From Bacillota bacterium (lineage in GTDB: Bacteria; Bacillota; Clostridia; Christensenellales; Aristaeellaceae), in assembly GCA_023411395.1 (NCBI GenBank), contig JAEYOV010000019.1, positions 1-25,790 of the forward strand: a DNA stretch of 25,790 nt, given 5' to 3'. Positions 1-6,916 of the stretch are shown one piece after another; within the stretch, counting starts at the first letter, position 1; every line of letters starts with the position of its first letter. The notes under the pieces were generated by a model. That model was given only the letters and a program-made list of their open reading frames with translations, did not search any database and was not told the origin of the DNA. A program made the translations under genes and the position numbers.

Positions 1-60
1 CGTCCGGTTGGTGTATCCTCTCTTTGTTGTAGATGCTTTGTCACAGAAATATCTTACAAC

Positions 61-105
61 AAAAAACGGGAGATAGCTCACGCAATCTCTCGTTTTTTTT
101 TTTTT
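61..105. terminator. Bidirectional Rho-independent terminator
   Basis: An 8-bp stem (CGGGAGAT at 67-74 with ATCTCTCG at 85-92, one G-T pair, 10-nt loop) is flanked by six A on the left and thirteen T on the right. It can therefore end transcripts from both sides. On the minus strand it is the most likely end of the polyferredoxin unit that stops at 291. The gene it serves on the plus strand lies outside the window. Confidence 0.85.
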
Positions 106-139
106 GCTGCCTTAGCACGACAGCCCCGATGCACTGAAG

Positions 140-216
140 CGCCCCCGACCTGACCGGGGGGCACTTCCTGTCAAAGAACCCACTTCTCAAGTGACGAGGA
201 GTGGGTTCTTTGCATG
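140..216 (+). repeat. Double-hairpin intergenic repeat, copy A
   Basis: A GC-rich hairpin (GCCCCCG against CGGGGGGC, 141-161) is followed by a linker ending in CTGTC. Then comes a second hairpin with 16-bp arms (173-188 with 196-211, one G-T pair, 7-nt loop) and the tail GCATG. The same arrangement occurs in inverted orientation at 1788-1862, with matching linker and tail. There is no T-run directly after it on the minus strand, so it is not a standard terminator. It looks like a dispersed intergenic palindromic element. Confidence 0.75.
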
Positions 217-290
217 AAAAAAGGAAGGTCGAACAAGAAGCGCAACAGGTGAGAAAATGCAAGAAACAGCTTCGGGACGCTTTTTTCATG

Positions 291-785
291 TTAAGGGGGA
301 GCCAGGGATGCCGTATGGCTTTTTACGTAGGCGGCCTGCTCCGCTGTCATGCTCCCTGACTTTTCCAATACGGAGGCCGCGGTATCCAGAAGGAAAGTCT
401 CCTCGGAAGGGGTATAGGCTATCCCCAGATAATACGCGGCAAACATCCGAACGGAGGCAGTGCCGATTTCAAATTCCGCATCAGGAAACTGCTTTTCCAA
501 TGACTTGACCTGAAAGGAGGCTGCTTCCTCCGCATCCAGTTGAAACGCTGCCGCCAGATCTTCCAGCGGGATGCCAAACAGCCTGCTCACATCACCGAAC
601 GTATATGAGCCGCGGATATCCGCCGGATCATACTGAGTTTGCTGGGCCTGGTTTGTCAAGGTATCCAACTTCCGGGGAATCTTGTCCGATTCAGTTTGCC
701 AAAGCCCCGTGGCCCAGGTGATAAGGATGCCCGTCAGCACGAAGAATGCAGAAAGCAGGATGGTGGTTTGCGGCTTCAGCTTCAT
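291..785 (-). CDS. Small membrane-anchored protein, partner of the polyferredoxin
   Basis: The product is 164 residues with one N-terminal membrane segment (about residues 8-28) and a soluble remainder that should lie outside the cytoplasm. A stretch near residues 52-80 (DIRGSYTFGDVSRLFGIP, then an LAAAF helix) resembles a segment I associate with small domains found beside NapH-like ferredoxins, but I cannot name the family firmly. No cysteine or haem motif is present. The start codon overlaps the stop of the upstream ferredoxin gene (TGATG), so the two are translationally coupled and probably form one membrane complex. A function beyond a structural or redox-partner role is not visible. Confidence 0.8.
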   Translation of the reverse strand: MKLKPQTTILLSAFFVLTGILITWATGLWQTESDKIPRKLDTLTNQAQQTQYDPADIRGSYTFGDVSRLFGIPLEDLAAAFQLDAEEAASFQVKSLEKQFPDAEFEIGTASVRMFAAYYLGIAYTPSEETFLLDTAASVLEKSGSMTAEQAAYVKSHTASLAPP

Positions 786-1627
786 CAGGCACCCACTCCC
801 TTCCGGGTAGAAACGGTCACCGTATCTTCAACCGGGCAGGCACCGCCGCTTGAACACAAATGACAACTGATGCACTGCGGATCTGTGACAGTTCCTTTTT
901 GAGAAACCTCTATCTGTATGGGACAGGCTTTGTCACATTTCCCGCATTGAATGCAGGTGGCGGCGTTGCGACGGATGGGGAAAATGCGGATGAGGTTGAA
1001 CAGGCCCAGCAAAGCGCCATACGGGCACAGGTATTTACACCACGGACGTTCTACAAACAGGGAGAGGACCGTCACCGCAAGAAGCACGAGAATCGCCGAC
1101 ATGGCAACTTCCGTTGTGAAAAAGTTAAACAGCGCGTAATAGGGGTCTACCTCCTGAAAAACAAGCTTGCCGGCAACAGCCGTCTGGTACACCACCATGG
1201 ACAGCACGCCATAGCGCAGGAAACGGAGCACCCTGTCCAGCTTCTTTGGGATCAACTTCCCGTATGTCTTCGGAAAAAGCCTGCGGCCCAGTTTGCCGAG
1301 CCACTCCTGGTAGCTACCCAGCGGACACACATAGCCGCAAAAAAGCGGACCGAAGAAGAGGGCCACCACCAGCCCCAGCGCCATCAGGATGAATGCCGCG
1401 CTGTGCAGCTTCGGCAAAAATGATCCCGCGGCAATGAACTGGTACACGGTGACTACACCGCCGAACGGGCAGATGGCATGCAATGAGATTTCAGGAAGAA
1501 TCGGAATCACAATGCCCATTTCCTTCAGCCATTTCACAATTGCCAACATCAAGATCAACAGGAATACACTGATTTGCACGGCCAGGCGGATTCGTTGCGC
1601 CCGGCTTTTTGCTGCCTTCATAGGCAT
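785..1627 (-). CDS. NapH/YccM-like membrane polyferredoxin (4Fe-4S)
   Basis: The product is 280 residues. Several membrane segments are separated by cysteine motifs: CPFGG (53-57), CGYVCPLG (97-104) and CKYLCPYG (197-204). Two C-terminal 4Fe-4S clusters follow, Cys225/228/231/235 and Cys252/255/258/264. This layout is that of NapH, NosR and YccM proteins, which pass electrons across or along the membrane from quinol or cytoplasmic donors. The electron acceptor cannot be told here. No nitrate, nitrous-oxide or FMN-binding partner gene is adjacent. The start at MPMK was chosen because AAAGGAG lies just upstream. A longer in-frame ORF runs back into the repeat and has no ribosome site. An alternative start two codons later (1621) has better spacing. 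Confidence 0.88.
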   Translation of the reverse strand: MPMKAAKSRAQRIRLAVQISVFLLILMLAIVKWLKEMGIVIPILPEISLHAICPFGGVVTVYQFIAAGSFLPKLHSAAFILMALGLVVALFFGPLFCGYVCPLGSYQEWLGKLGRRLFPKTYGKLIPKKLDRVLRFLRYGVLSMVVYQTAVAGKLVFQEVDPYYALFNFFTTEVAMSAILVLLAVTVLSLFVERPWCKYLCPYGALLGLFNLIRIFPIRRNAATCIQCGKCDKACPIQIEVSQKGTVTDPQCISCHLCSSGGACPVEDTVTVSTRKGVGA

Positions 1628-1787
1628 CACACTCCTTTTGCCATAGATTAGCAAGCAAAAAAGGTGAAATGATGTCTTTTCCGAAGTTTTTCTATGAAAT
1701 GCACATCGGTGACAAGGCCCATCCGGAAAGACCGCATCGAACGTCCAGAGGAGATGCGGCCTCCACCCTTGCGTTCCCATTTCTCCC

Positions 1788-1862
1788 CATGCAAAGAACC
1801 CACTTCTCATCGCTTGAAAGTGGGTTCTTTGACAGGCTGCGCCCCCGGCTGGCCGGGGGCAT
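1788..1862 (-). repeat. Double-hairpin intergenic repeat, copy B (inverted)
   Basis: This is the inverted counterpart of 140-216. It holds the tail CATGC, a hairpin with 13-bp perfect arms (1793-1805 with 1818-1830), the linker GACAG, and a 9-bp perfect GC hairpin (GCCCCCGGC TG GCCGGGGGC, 1841-1860). The loops differ from copy A while the stems are kept or compensated, which points to selection on structure. It sits between the glyA stop codon and the polyferredoxin gene, and with copy A it brackets the two-gene unit. Confidence 0.75.
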
Positions 1863-1877
1863 ATTTTCACTCAGCGT

Positions 1878-3113
1878 TTACTCGTACAAGGGATAGTTCT
1901 TCATCAGCGCCACAACTTCATCCTTTACAGCGGCGCAGGCGTTTTCCCCATCCCTGATAATGCGGGCAATGAAGGATACAACCTGCTTCATCTCCGGCTC
2001 TTTCAGGCCGCGGGTGGTGACCGCCGGGGTGCCCACCCTTACGCCGCTGGTGACAAAGGGGCTGCGCTGCTCGTTGGGCACGGTGTTCTTGTTCACGGTG
2101 ATATTGGCCAGGCCCAGCAAACGCTCCAGCTCCTTGCCGGTCATCTCGGTGCCCGAAAAGTCCAGCAGCATCAGATGGTTGTCGGTGCCGCCGGAGACCA
2201 TACGGATATTCTCAGCCCTGAATGCTTCTTCCATGGCCTTGGCGTTGAGAATGATTTGATGCTGGTAGGCTTTGAATGAAGGCTCCATGGCCTCCTTGAA
2301 GCAGATCGCCTTGGCGGCGATGATGTGTTCCAGCGGGCCGCCCTGGGTGCCGGGGAAAATGGCCTTGTCGATGTTCTTGGCGTACTGCTCCCGGCACAGA
2401 ATCAGGCCGCCTCTGGGCCCGCGCAGCGTCTTGTGGGTGGTGGAGGTGACAAAATCGGCATAGGGCACGGGATTGGGATGCTCCCCAGCGGCAATCAGGC
2501 CGGCGATGTGGGCCATGTCCACCATCAAAAGCGCGCCCACCGCGTCGGCAATTTGCCGCAGCTTGTCAAATTCAATGATTCTGGGATAGGCGGATGCGCC
2601 GGCCACGATCAGCTTGGGCCTGGCTTCCTTGGCGATGTCCATCACATGGTCGTAATCAATGCGCTCGGTCCCCGGCTCCACGCCATAGGGCACGAAGCGG
2701 AAGTACTTGCCGCTCATGTTCACGGGGCTGCCGTGGGTCAAATGTCCGCCGTGGCTTAAGTTCATGCCCAGCACCGTTTCGCCATAGTTCAGCATGGCAA
2801 AGTATACCGCCATGTTGGCTTGGGCGCCGCTGTGGGGCTGCACGTTGGCATGGTCAGCGCCGAACACCATTTTGGCGCGGTCGCGGGCCATGTCCTCCAC
2901 CATGTCCACGTACTGGCAGCCGCCGTAGTAACGCTTGCCAGGATAGCCTTCCGCGTATTTGTTGGTCAGGTGCGTGCCCATGGCAGCCAAAACAGCCGGG
3001 GACACAAAGTTTTCCGAGGCGATCAGTTCAATATGCTCCCGCTGCCGATTAAGCTCCAGCTCCATTGCTTTTGCCAATTCGGGGTCCGCATTCCTGATGG
3101 CTGTAAAATCCAT
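1878..3113 (-). CDS. glyA: Serine hydroxymethyltransferase
   Basis: The product is 411 residues, the normal bacterial length. It is a cytoplasmic PLP enzyme that interconverts serine plus tetrahydrofolate with glycine plus 5,10-methylene-tetrahydrofolate. Family hallmarks are the ELIASENF segment (29-36), NKYAEGYPGKRYYGG (51-65), the HSGAQAN motif (94-100), and the PLP-binding lysine K228 in STTHKTLRGPRGG. The start MDFTAIRN was chosen because AGGAGG lies six to seven bases upstream. A TTG six codons earlier overlaps that ribosome site. The methylene-folate produced is also the methyl source for TrmFO encoded at 6917-8233. A strong promoter sits directly upstream, so it is transcribed on its own. 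Confidence 0.98.
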   Translation of the reverse strand: MDFTAIRNADPELAKAMELELNRQREHIELIASENFVSPAVLAAMGTHLTNKYAEGYPGKRYYGGCQYVDMVEDMARDRAKMVFGADHANVQPHSGAQANMAVYFAMLNYGETVLGMNLSHGGHLTHGSPVNMSGKYFRFVPYGVEPGTERIDYDHVMDIAKEARPKLIVAGASAYPRIIEFDKLRQIADAVGALLMVDMAHIAGLIAAGEHPNPVPYADFVTSTTHKTLRGPRGGLILCREQYAKNIDKAIFPGTQGGPLEHIIAAKAICFKEAMEPSFKAYQHQIILNAKAMEEAFRAENIRMVSGGTDNHLMLLDFSGTEMTGKELERLLGLANITVNKNTVPNEQRSPFVTSGVRVGTPAVTTRGLKEPEMKQVVSFIARIIRDGENACAAVKDEVVALMKNYPLYE

Positions 3114-3149
3114 GAAGCGCCCTCCTGTCAAAGCCGAATGATGTCACCC

Positions 3150-3178
3150 ATTATAGCAACAATGTTCCCCTTCTTCAA
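3150..3178 (-). promoter_or_regulatory. glyA sigma-A promoter
   Basis: On the minus strand, TTGAAG (3173-3178) and a perfect TATAAT (3150-3155) are separated by 17 bases, with a TG one base before the -10 box. The leader to the glyA start is about 30 bases and carries no riboswitch-like structure. Confidence 0.85.
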
Positions 3179-3226
3179 GGGTTTTCCTGTTCCGGTTCTG
3201 TTTTCCCAAATAGAAAAGGATGATAC

Positions 3227-3254
3227 AAAAAAAGGGCTTATCAGCCCTATTTTT
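3227..3254 (-). terminator. Rho-independent terminator of ffs
   Basis: The stem AGGGCT/AGCCCT (3233-3238 with 3243-3248) has a 4-base loop. On the minus strand it is followed by seven T, directly downstream of the SRP RNA gene. Confidence 0.85.
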
Positions 3255-3264
3255 CGCAGATAGA

Positions 3265-3391
3265 TACCGCAGCATTCAGACCAGGCAACCCCGCAGCACC
3301 TTCCAACTTGCGCTTACTGCTGCTTCCTTCCGGACCTGACAGGGTTCACACCATGGAATCGCACGGGACCCGACCATCATCATGATGCGGC
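3265..3391 (-). ncRNA. ffs: Signal recognition particle RNA (4.5S type)
   Basis: The minus strand carries the highly conserved SRP domain IV core around 3320-3353, including CAGGTCCGGAAGGAAGCAGC with its GGAA tetraloop and the asymmetric A-rich internal loop. The flanking arms pair over a long imperfect helix: the CCGCA at the 5' end matches TGCGG near the 3' end. The RNA scaffolds Ffh in co-translational targeting. Promoter and terminator leave only about 165 bases of transcript, so this is the short form without the Alu domain known from Bacillus. The exact mature ends are estimated from the promoter and pairing. Confidence 0.93.
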
Positions 3392-3397
3392 TTGACT

Positions 3398-3426
3398 ATT
3401 TTACCCGATAGAGCGGAAAATTGCAA
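3398..3426 (-). promoter_or_regulatory. ffs sigma-A promoter
   Basis: On the minus strand TTGCAA (3421-3426), a 17-base spacer, and TAAAAT (3398-3403) predict a transcription start near 3391, a G at the base of the SRP RNA helix. Confidence 0.85.
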
Positions 3427-3525
3427 CCCCAAAATAAAACATGCCAGATTTGCTTCAATATTTCTTGTACAAATCATCTTCCAAATAATAGAAACTATTC
3501 CTGAATGAAGTTTTTGAAGGAAGGG

Positions 3526-3565
3526 TGCGGGAAGGGAACTTTATTCAAAAAGTTCCCTTCCCGCA
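3526..3565 (-). repeat. Perfect 17-bp hairpin at the end of the long operon
   Basis: The arms 3526-3542 and 3549-3565 (TGCGGGAAGGGAACTTT and its complement) pair perfectly around a 6-base loop, starting a few bases after the hslU stop codon. On the minus strand it is followed by ACCCTTCC rather than T, so it is not a textbook intrinsic terminator. It could be a 3'-stabilising hairpin, a Rho-aided terminator or a dispersed palindrome. Left of it, up to the ffs promoter at 3427, I see only AT-rich sequence. Confidence 0.7.
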
Positions 3566-3571
3566 TAATCC

Positions 3572-4936
3572 TCACAAAATGTATCTCCTGACGTCCGTGT
3601 TCTTGTTCTCCCGGTGCAGGTGCTCCTTCACGTAATCGCCGGTGATGTCAAGCTGCACTTGCGGCATATTGTCGCCGCCGGCATTGAAGGAGATATCCTC
3701 CAAAAGGTCTTCGAACACCGCATGGAGGCGGCGGGCGCCAATGTCCTCGCCGGACTCGTTGGCGGCATAGGCAGCGTCAGCAATGGCCTGGATGGCGCTT
3801 TCCTCAAAGCGCAAATGCACGTTGTCCACGGAAAGCAGCGCCTCGTACTGGCGGGTGAGGGCATTGTCCGGCTGGGTGAGAATTTTGCAAAAATCGTCAC
3901 GGGTCAGGCTCTTAAGCGTCACATGCACGGGGAAGCGGCCCTGCAGTTCGGGGATTAGGTCGGTGACCTTGGCCACGTGGAAAGCGCCAGCCGCGATGAA
4001 CAGCATGAAATCCGTGCGCACCGCGCCGTACTTGGTGTTGACGGTGCTGCCCTCCACAATGGGCAAAATGTCGCGCTGCACGCCCTCCCGGCTCACATCC
4101 GGACCATGGCCGGAGGAACGCCCGGCGATCTTATCGATTTCGTCAATGAACACGATGCCGTGCTGCTCCGCCCGGCGGACAGCCTCTTCCTGTACGGCGT
4201 CCTGGTCGATGAGCTTTTGGGATTCCTCGGAAAGCAGTATTTTCCGTGCTTCCTTCACCTTCACGCGGCGGATCTTCGTCTTTTTGGGCATGATGCCACC
4301 CATCATGTCGCCGATGCTGATGGAGCTTCCCCCCACCTCCAACTGAGGCATGGATTCCTCCACCTCCACCTCCAGCTCACGCTCCTCCAATTCGCCGCGC
4401 AAAAGCTGCTGGCGCACCTCGTCCTTTTTGGCGGAAAGGCGCTGCTGTTCCTCGCCCGTCATCTCGGGCTCCTTTTTGTTGCCCAGCAAAAACTCCAGCG
4501 GATTGCCGCCGCTTTTTTTCGGCGGATGGGTGAGCAGCGTTACAAGCCGGTCCTCCGCCAAAACCTGCGCCCGGGCCTGCACCTTTTTCTCAAACTCTTC
4601 CTTCACCATGCGTACGGCGTTTTCCGTAAGGTCGCGGACGATGCCTTCCACATCCCGGCCCACATAGCCCACCTCGGTGAACTTGGTGGCCTCCACCTTG
4701 ATAAAGGGCGCGTCCACCAATTTGGCCAGGCGGCGGGCGATCTCCGTTTTGCCAACGCCGGTCGGCCCGATCATCAATATGTTTTTCGGATAAATTTCCT
4801 CGCGGATATCATCGCTCACCTGGGCGCGGCGGTAGCGGTTTCTAAGCGCAATGGCCACGGCCCGCTTGGCCTCTTCCTGGCCGATGATGTACCTGTCCAA
4901 TTCCCGCACCGTTTCCCGGGGCGTCAGCGTCTTCAT
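3572..4936 (-). CDS. hslU: HslU (ClpY) ATPase subunit of the HslVU protease
   Basis: The product is 454 residues. This AAA+ unfoldase forms a hexameric ring that feeds substrates into HslV. Visible features are the N-terminal IIGQ segment (17-20), Walker A GPTGVGKT (57-64), the pore loop GYVG (about 90-93), a charged I-domain (roughly 110-230), Walker B IVFIDEID (about 260-267), the arginine-rich sensor segment near GARRLH (about 399-404), and the C-terminal tail RRYIL, which docks into HslV. The chosen start MKTLTPRETV has GGAGGT six bases upstream. An in-frame extension of 55 codons upstream reads backwards through the hslV end and is not family-like. It lies 13 bases after hslV and is the last gene of the operon. 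Confidence 0.98.
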   Translation of the reverse strand: MKTLTPRETVRELDRYIIGQEEAKRAVAIALRNRYRRAQVSDDIREEIYPKNILMIGPTGVGKTEIARRLAKLVDAPFIKVEATKFTEVGYVGRDVEGIVRDLTENAVRMVKEEFEKKVQARAQVLAEDRLVTLLTHPPKKSGGNPLEFLLGNKKEPEMTGEEQQRLSAKKDEVRQQLLRGELEERELEVEVEESMPQLEVGGSSISIGDMMGGIMPKKTKIRRVKVKEARKILLSEESQKLIDQDAVQEEAVRRAEQHGIVFIDEIDKIAGRSSGHGPDVSREGVQRDILPIVEGSTVNTKYGAVRTDFMLFIAAGAFHVAKVTDLIPELQGRFPVHVTLKSLTRDDFCKILTQPDNALTRQYEALLSVDNVHLRFEESAIQAIADAAYAANESGEDIGARRLHAVFEDLLEDISFNAGGDNMPQVQLDITGDYVKEHLHRENKNTDVRRYIL

Positions 4937-4949
4937 GTTCGTACCTCCA

Positions 4950-5483
4950 TTAAACCACTTCCACTGTGATATTCCCATTGGTGAACACACAGATCGAAGC
5001 GGCGATGCGCAGCGCCTTTTCGGCAATCTCCTGTGCGGAAAGATCAGTGTTCTGAACCAGTGCTCGGGCTGCGGCCAGGGCGTAATTGCCCCCGGAGCCA
5101 ATGGCGGCCACCCCGTCGTCCGGATCGATCACTTCGCCGGTACCGCTTAAAATCAGCATGCTTTCCTTGTCCGCAACGATCATCATGGATTGCAGTTGCC
5201 GCATCACCTTGTCGCTGCGCCAGTCCTGGGCCAAGGTCACCGCGGCCCTTTCGAGGTTGCCGCCGCACTGGGTGAGCTTGTCCTCAAAGCGCTCGCACAG
5301 GGTGAAGGCATCGGCCACAGATCCGGCAAAGCCCACGGCCACCTGCCCGTGGTATAGCCTGCGCACCTTTTTGGCGGTGGATTTGAAGATCGCGTTTTCC
5401 CCCATGGTCACCTGCCCGTCGCCGGCAATGGCTGTCACGCCATCCCGGCGTACGGCGCAGATGGTGGTACCCATCATGGACAT
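4950..5483 (-). CDS. hslV: HslV (ClpQ) peptidase subunit
   Basis: The product is 177 residues, a threonine- or serine-type proteasome-like peptidase that forms a double hexamer capped by HslU in the cytoplasm. Conserved blocks are TTICAVRRDG, IAGDGQVTMG, KKVRRLYHGQVAVGFAGSVADAF, LAQDWRSDK, and IGSGGNYALAAARAL. The aligned catalytic threonine is at position 6 (MSMMG before TT), so a short propeptide must be removed, as in Bacillus ClpQ. The ATG at 5483 is preceded by AAAGGAAA at a somewhat long spacing. Starting at M3 or M4 is also possible and would shorten the propeptide. It lies 19 bases after the secreted hydrolase gene. Confidence 0.97.
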   Translation of the reverse strand: MSMMGTTICAVRRDGVTAIAGDGQVTMGENAIFKSTAKKVRRLYHGQVAVGFAGSVADAFTLCERFEDKLTQCGGNLERAAVTLAQDWRSDKVMRQLQSMMIVADKESMLILSGTGEVIDPDDGVAAIGSGGNYALAAARALVQNTDLSAQEIAEKALRIAASICVFTNGNITVEVV

Positions 5484-5502
5484 AAATCATGATTTCCTTT
5501 CT

Positions 5503-6855
5503 TCAGTGGCTTAATATCCAGTTGATAATGTCGCTTGCCGCCGTCTCGTCAAAGTTCGCGGGTGTGTTGTACTCCTGGATTGTATATTGCAGCGCCGGGT
5601 CGCCGTTATAGGCCATCATCGGATGGTTGAGCTCAGGATACAGTTTGTAGGTCACATACTCCTGCTCACCAACGGCCTTTTGCCAGGCATCAAGCCCGTT
5701 CTCCACAGAGACCTGGAAGTCCTTGCCCCCCTGCATGATAAGGGTTGGCAGCTTCAGCGCAAGCACAAGCTCCGCCGGATCGGTTTGCTGCATCTCATAC
5801 AGATAATAGGCCGGCATGCCAAAAAGAGTGACCTGCTTCGCCTCCCCGGCGGACATTTTCATAACGGTATCCAGCTTTTCGATTTCCGCGTCCAATTTCG
5901 GCTGTTCGGCGGCGCGCTGCTCCTCCGTCAGCTTGGAGAGCACATCCTCATTCTGGGCGATCATGATGTCGGTAAGCGGAAGGGGTGAGCCATTCAGTAA
6001 AACCATGCCCGCGTAAAGCCCGCTGCTTTCAAAGACAATGCGCGGCCCAAGCATGGCCCCCAGGCTGTGACCTGCTAGAAAGATTTTATCGGCGTTGATG
6101 CGGCTGTCCGCTTCCATCAGCTTCCCGGCCAGGATGGCGTCCTCAACGGTTTCCTCACGTACGGTGAACTCAATCAGCATTTCCGGAGTAAACTTTGCGC
6201 CATGGGCAAAGGTGCGCTTGTCATACCGCAGCACGGCGATACCATTTTGGGCAAGCTTCCAGGCCATATCCCGGAACATCTTGATGGAGCCTACCGTTTC
6301 ATCCCGATCGTTGGGGCCGGAACCGTGTACCAGTACCACAGCGGGAAAACCGCTCCCCGATTCGGGCAGTGTCAGCGTGCCGGGCAGCGCCCATTCGCCC
6401 TCCCCTACGGTGACGTCCTCTTCCACAATGCCTTCCGGCAGGCGGCTTTCAGCCGGGGCAGCTTCTGCTTCCTCCGGCGCATTGGCAAAGTTAAAGCCCG
6501 CGATTTTGCCTGAAGCATCCAGGGTGAGCTGCATCAGCAGGTCTTTTTTCGCCATGTTCAGCCGGAGCAGATAGATGTCATAGCCCTGAACCTGCTGGAA
6601 TGCAAAGCTGCCGAAGCTTTCAAAAGCGCCGCAGAAGATGGTTGTCTGGGACCAGACGGCGTCAAAGGCCTCCCGCGGGAACTGGGCCTTGACTTCGTCC
6701 GTGAACATTCCGTAGAGTTCCTCGTTCTTTTCGCCGCTCATCAGGTCGGTGGCGTACTGAACGGCAAAAGCTTCCCCCGTACCCTCCGCCATGGCGGGCA
6801 GGAAGGCGGCAAGCAAACCAAATGTCAAGATCACGGCCATGATTTTTTTAAGCAT
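5503..6855 (-). CDS. Secreted alpha/beta hydrolase with DUF3887-like N-terminal domain
   Basis: The product is 450 residues. A signal peptide (about 1-23, cut near AMA-EG) is followed by a domain of about 100 residues resembling DUF3887 (roughly 25-125), then a serine hydrolase domain. The hydrolase shows the oxyanion-side segment VLVHGSGPNDRDET (175-187), the nucleophile elbow GHSLG with Ser264, and probable catalytic Asp379 (GGKDFQ) and His411 (LNHPMM). It likely cleaves an ester outside the membrane. The substrate is unknown. An AGGAGG precedes the start by eight bases. It lies 61 bases after trmFO, in the position where xerC/codV sits in Bacillus. Gene order does not explain its role, because its neighbours are all cytoplasmic. 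Confidence 0.9.
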   Translation of the reverse strand: MLKKIMAVILTFGLLAAFLPAMAEGTGEAFAVQYATDLMSGEKNEELYGMFTDEVKAQFPREAFDAVWSQTTIFCGAFESFGSFAFQQVQGYDIYLLRLNMAKKDLLMQLTLDASGKIAGFNFANAPEEAEAAPAESRLPEGIVEEDVTVGEGEWALPGTLTLPESGSGFPAVVLVHGSGPNDRDETVGSIKMFRDMAWKLAQNGIAVLRYDKRTFAHGAKFTPEMLIEFTVREETVEDAILAGKLMEADSRINADKIFLAGHSLGAMLGPRIVFESSGLYAGMVLLNGSPLPLTDIMIAQNEDVLSKLTEEQRAAEQPKLDAEIEKLDTVMKMSAGEAKQVTLFGMPAYYLYEMQQTDPAELVLALKLPTLIMQGGKDFQVSVENGLDAWQKAVGEQEYVTYKLYPELNHPMMAYNGDPALQYTIQEYNTPANFDETAASDIINWILSH

Positions 6856-6916
6856 AACCTCATCCTCCTCGTCAAAAGGCTACCACAAGCCGTTTGACCT
6901 GTCACGATACGCTGAT

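Noticed and set aside
41..289. Minus-strand 82-codon frame
   Set aside because: It consists of the palindromic repeat and the terminator read as protein.
1628..1870. N-terminal extension of the polyferredoxin by 81 residues
   Set aside because: It runs through the double-hairpin repeat and has no ribosome site; AAAGGAG marks the shorter start.
3977..4969. Plus-strand open frame of 330 codons antisense to hslU
   Set aside because: Low-complexity His/Leu-rich product caused by codon usage of hslU; no supporting signal.
4937..5101. N-terminal extension of hslU by 55 residues
   Set aside because: It overlaps the hslV end, is not found in HslU proteins, and a strong ribosome site precedes the shorter start.
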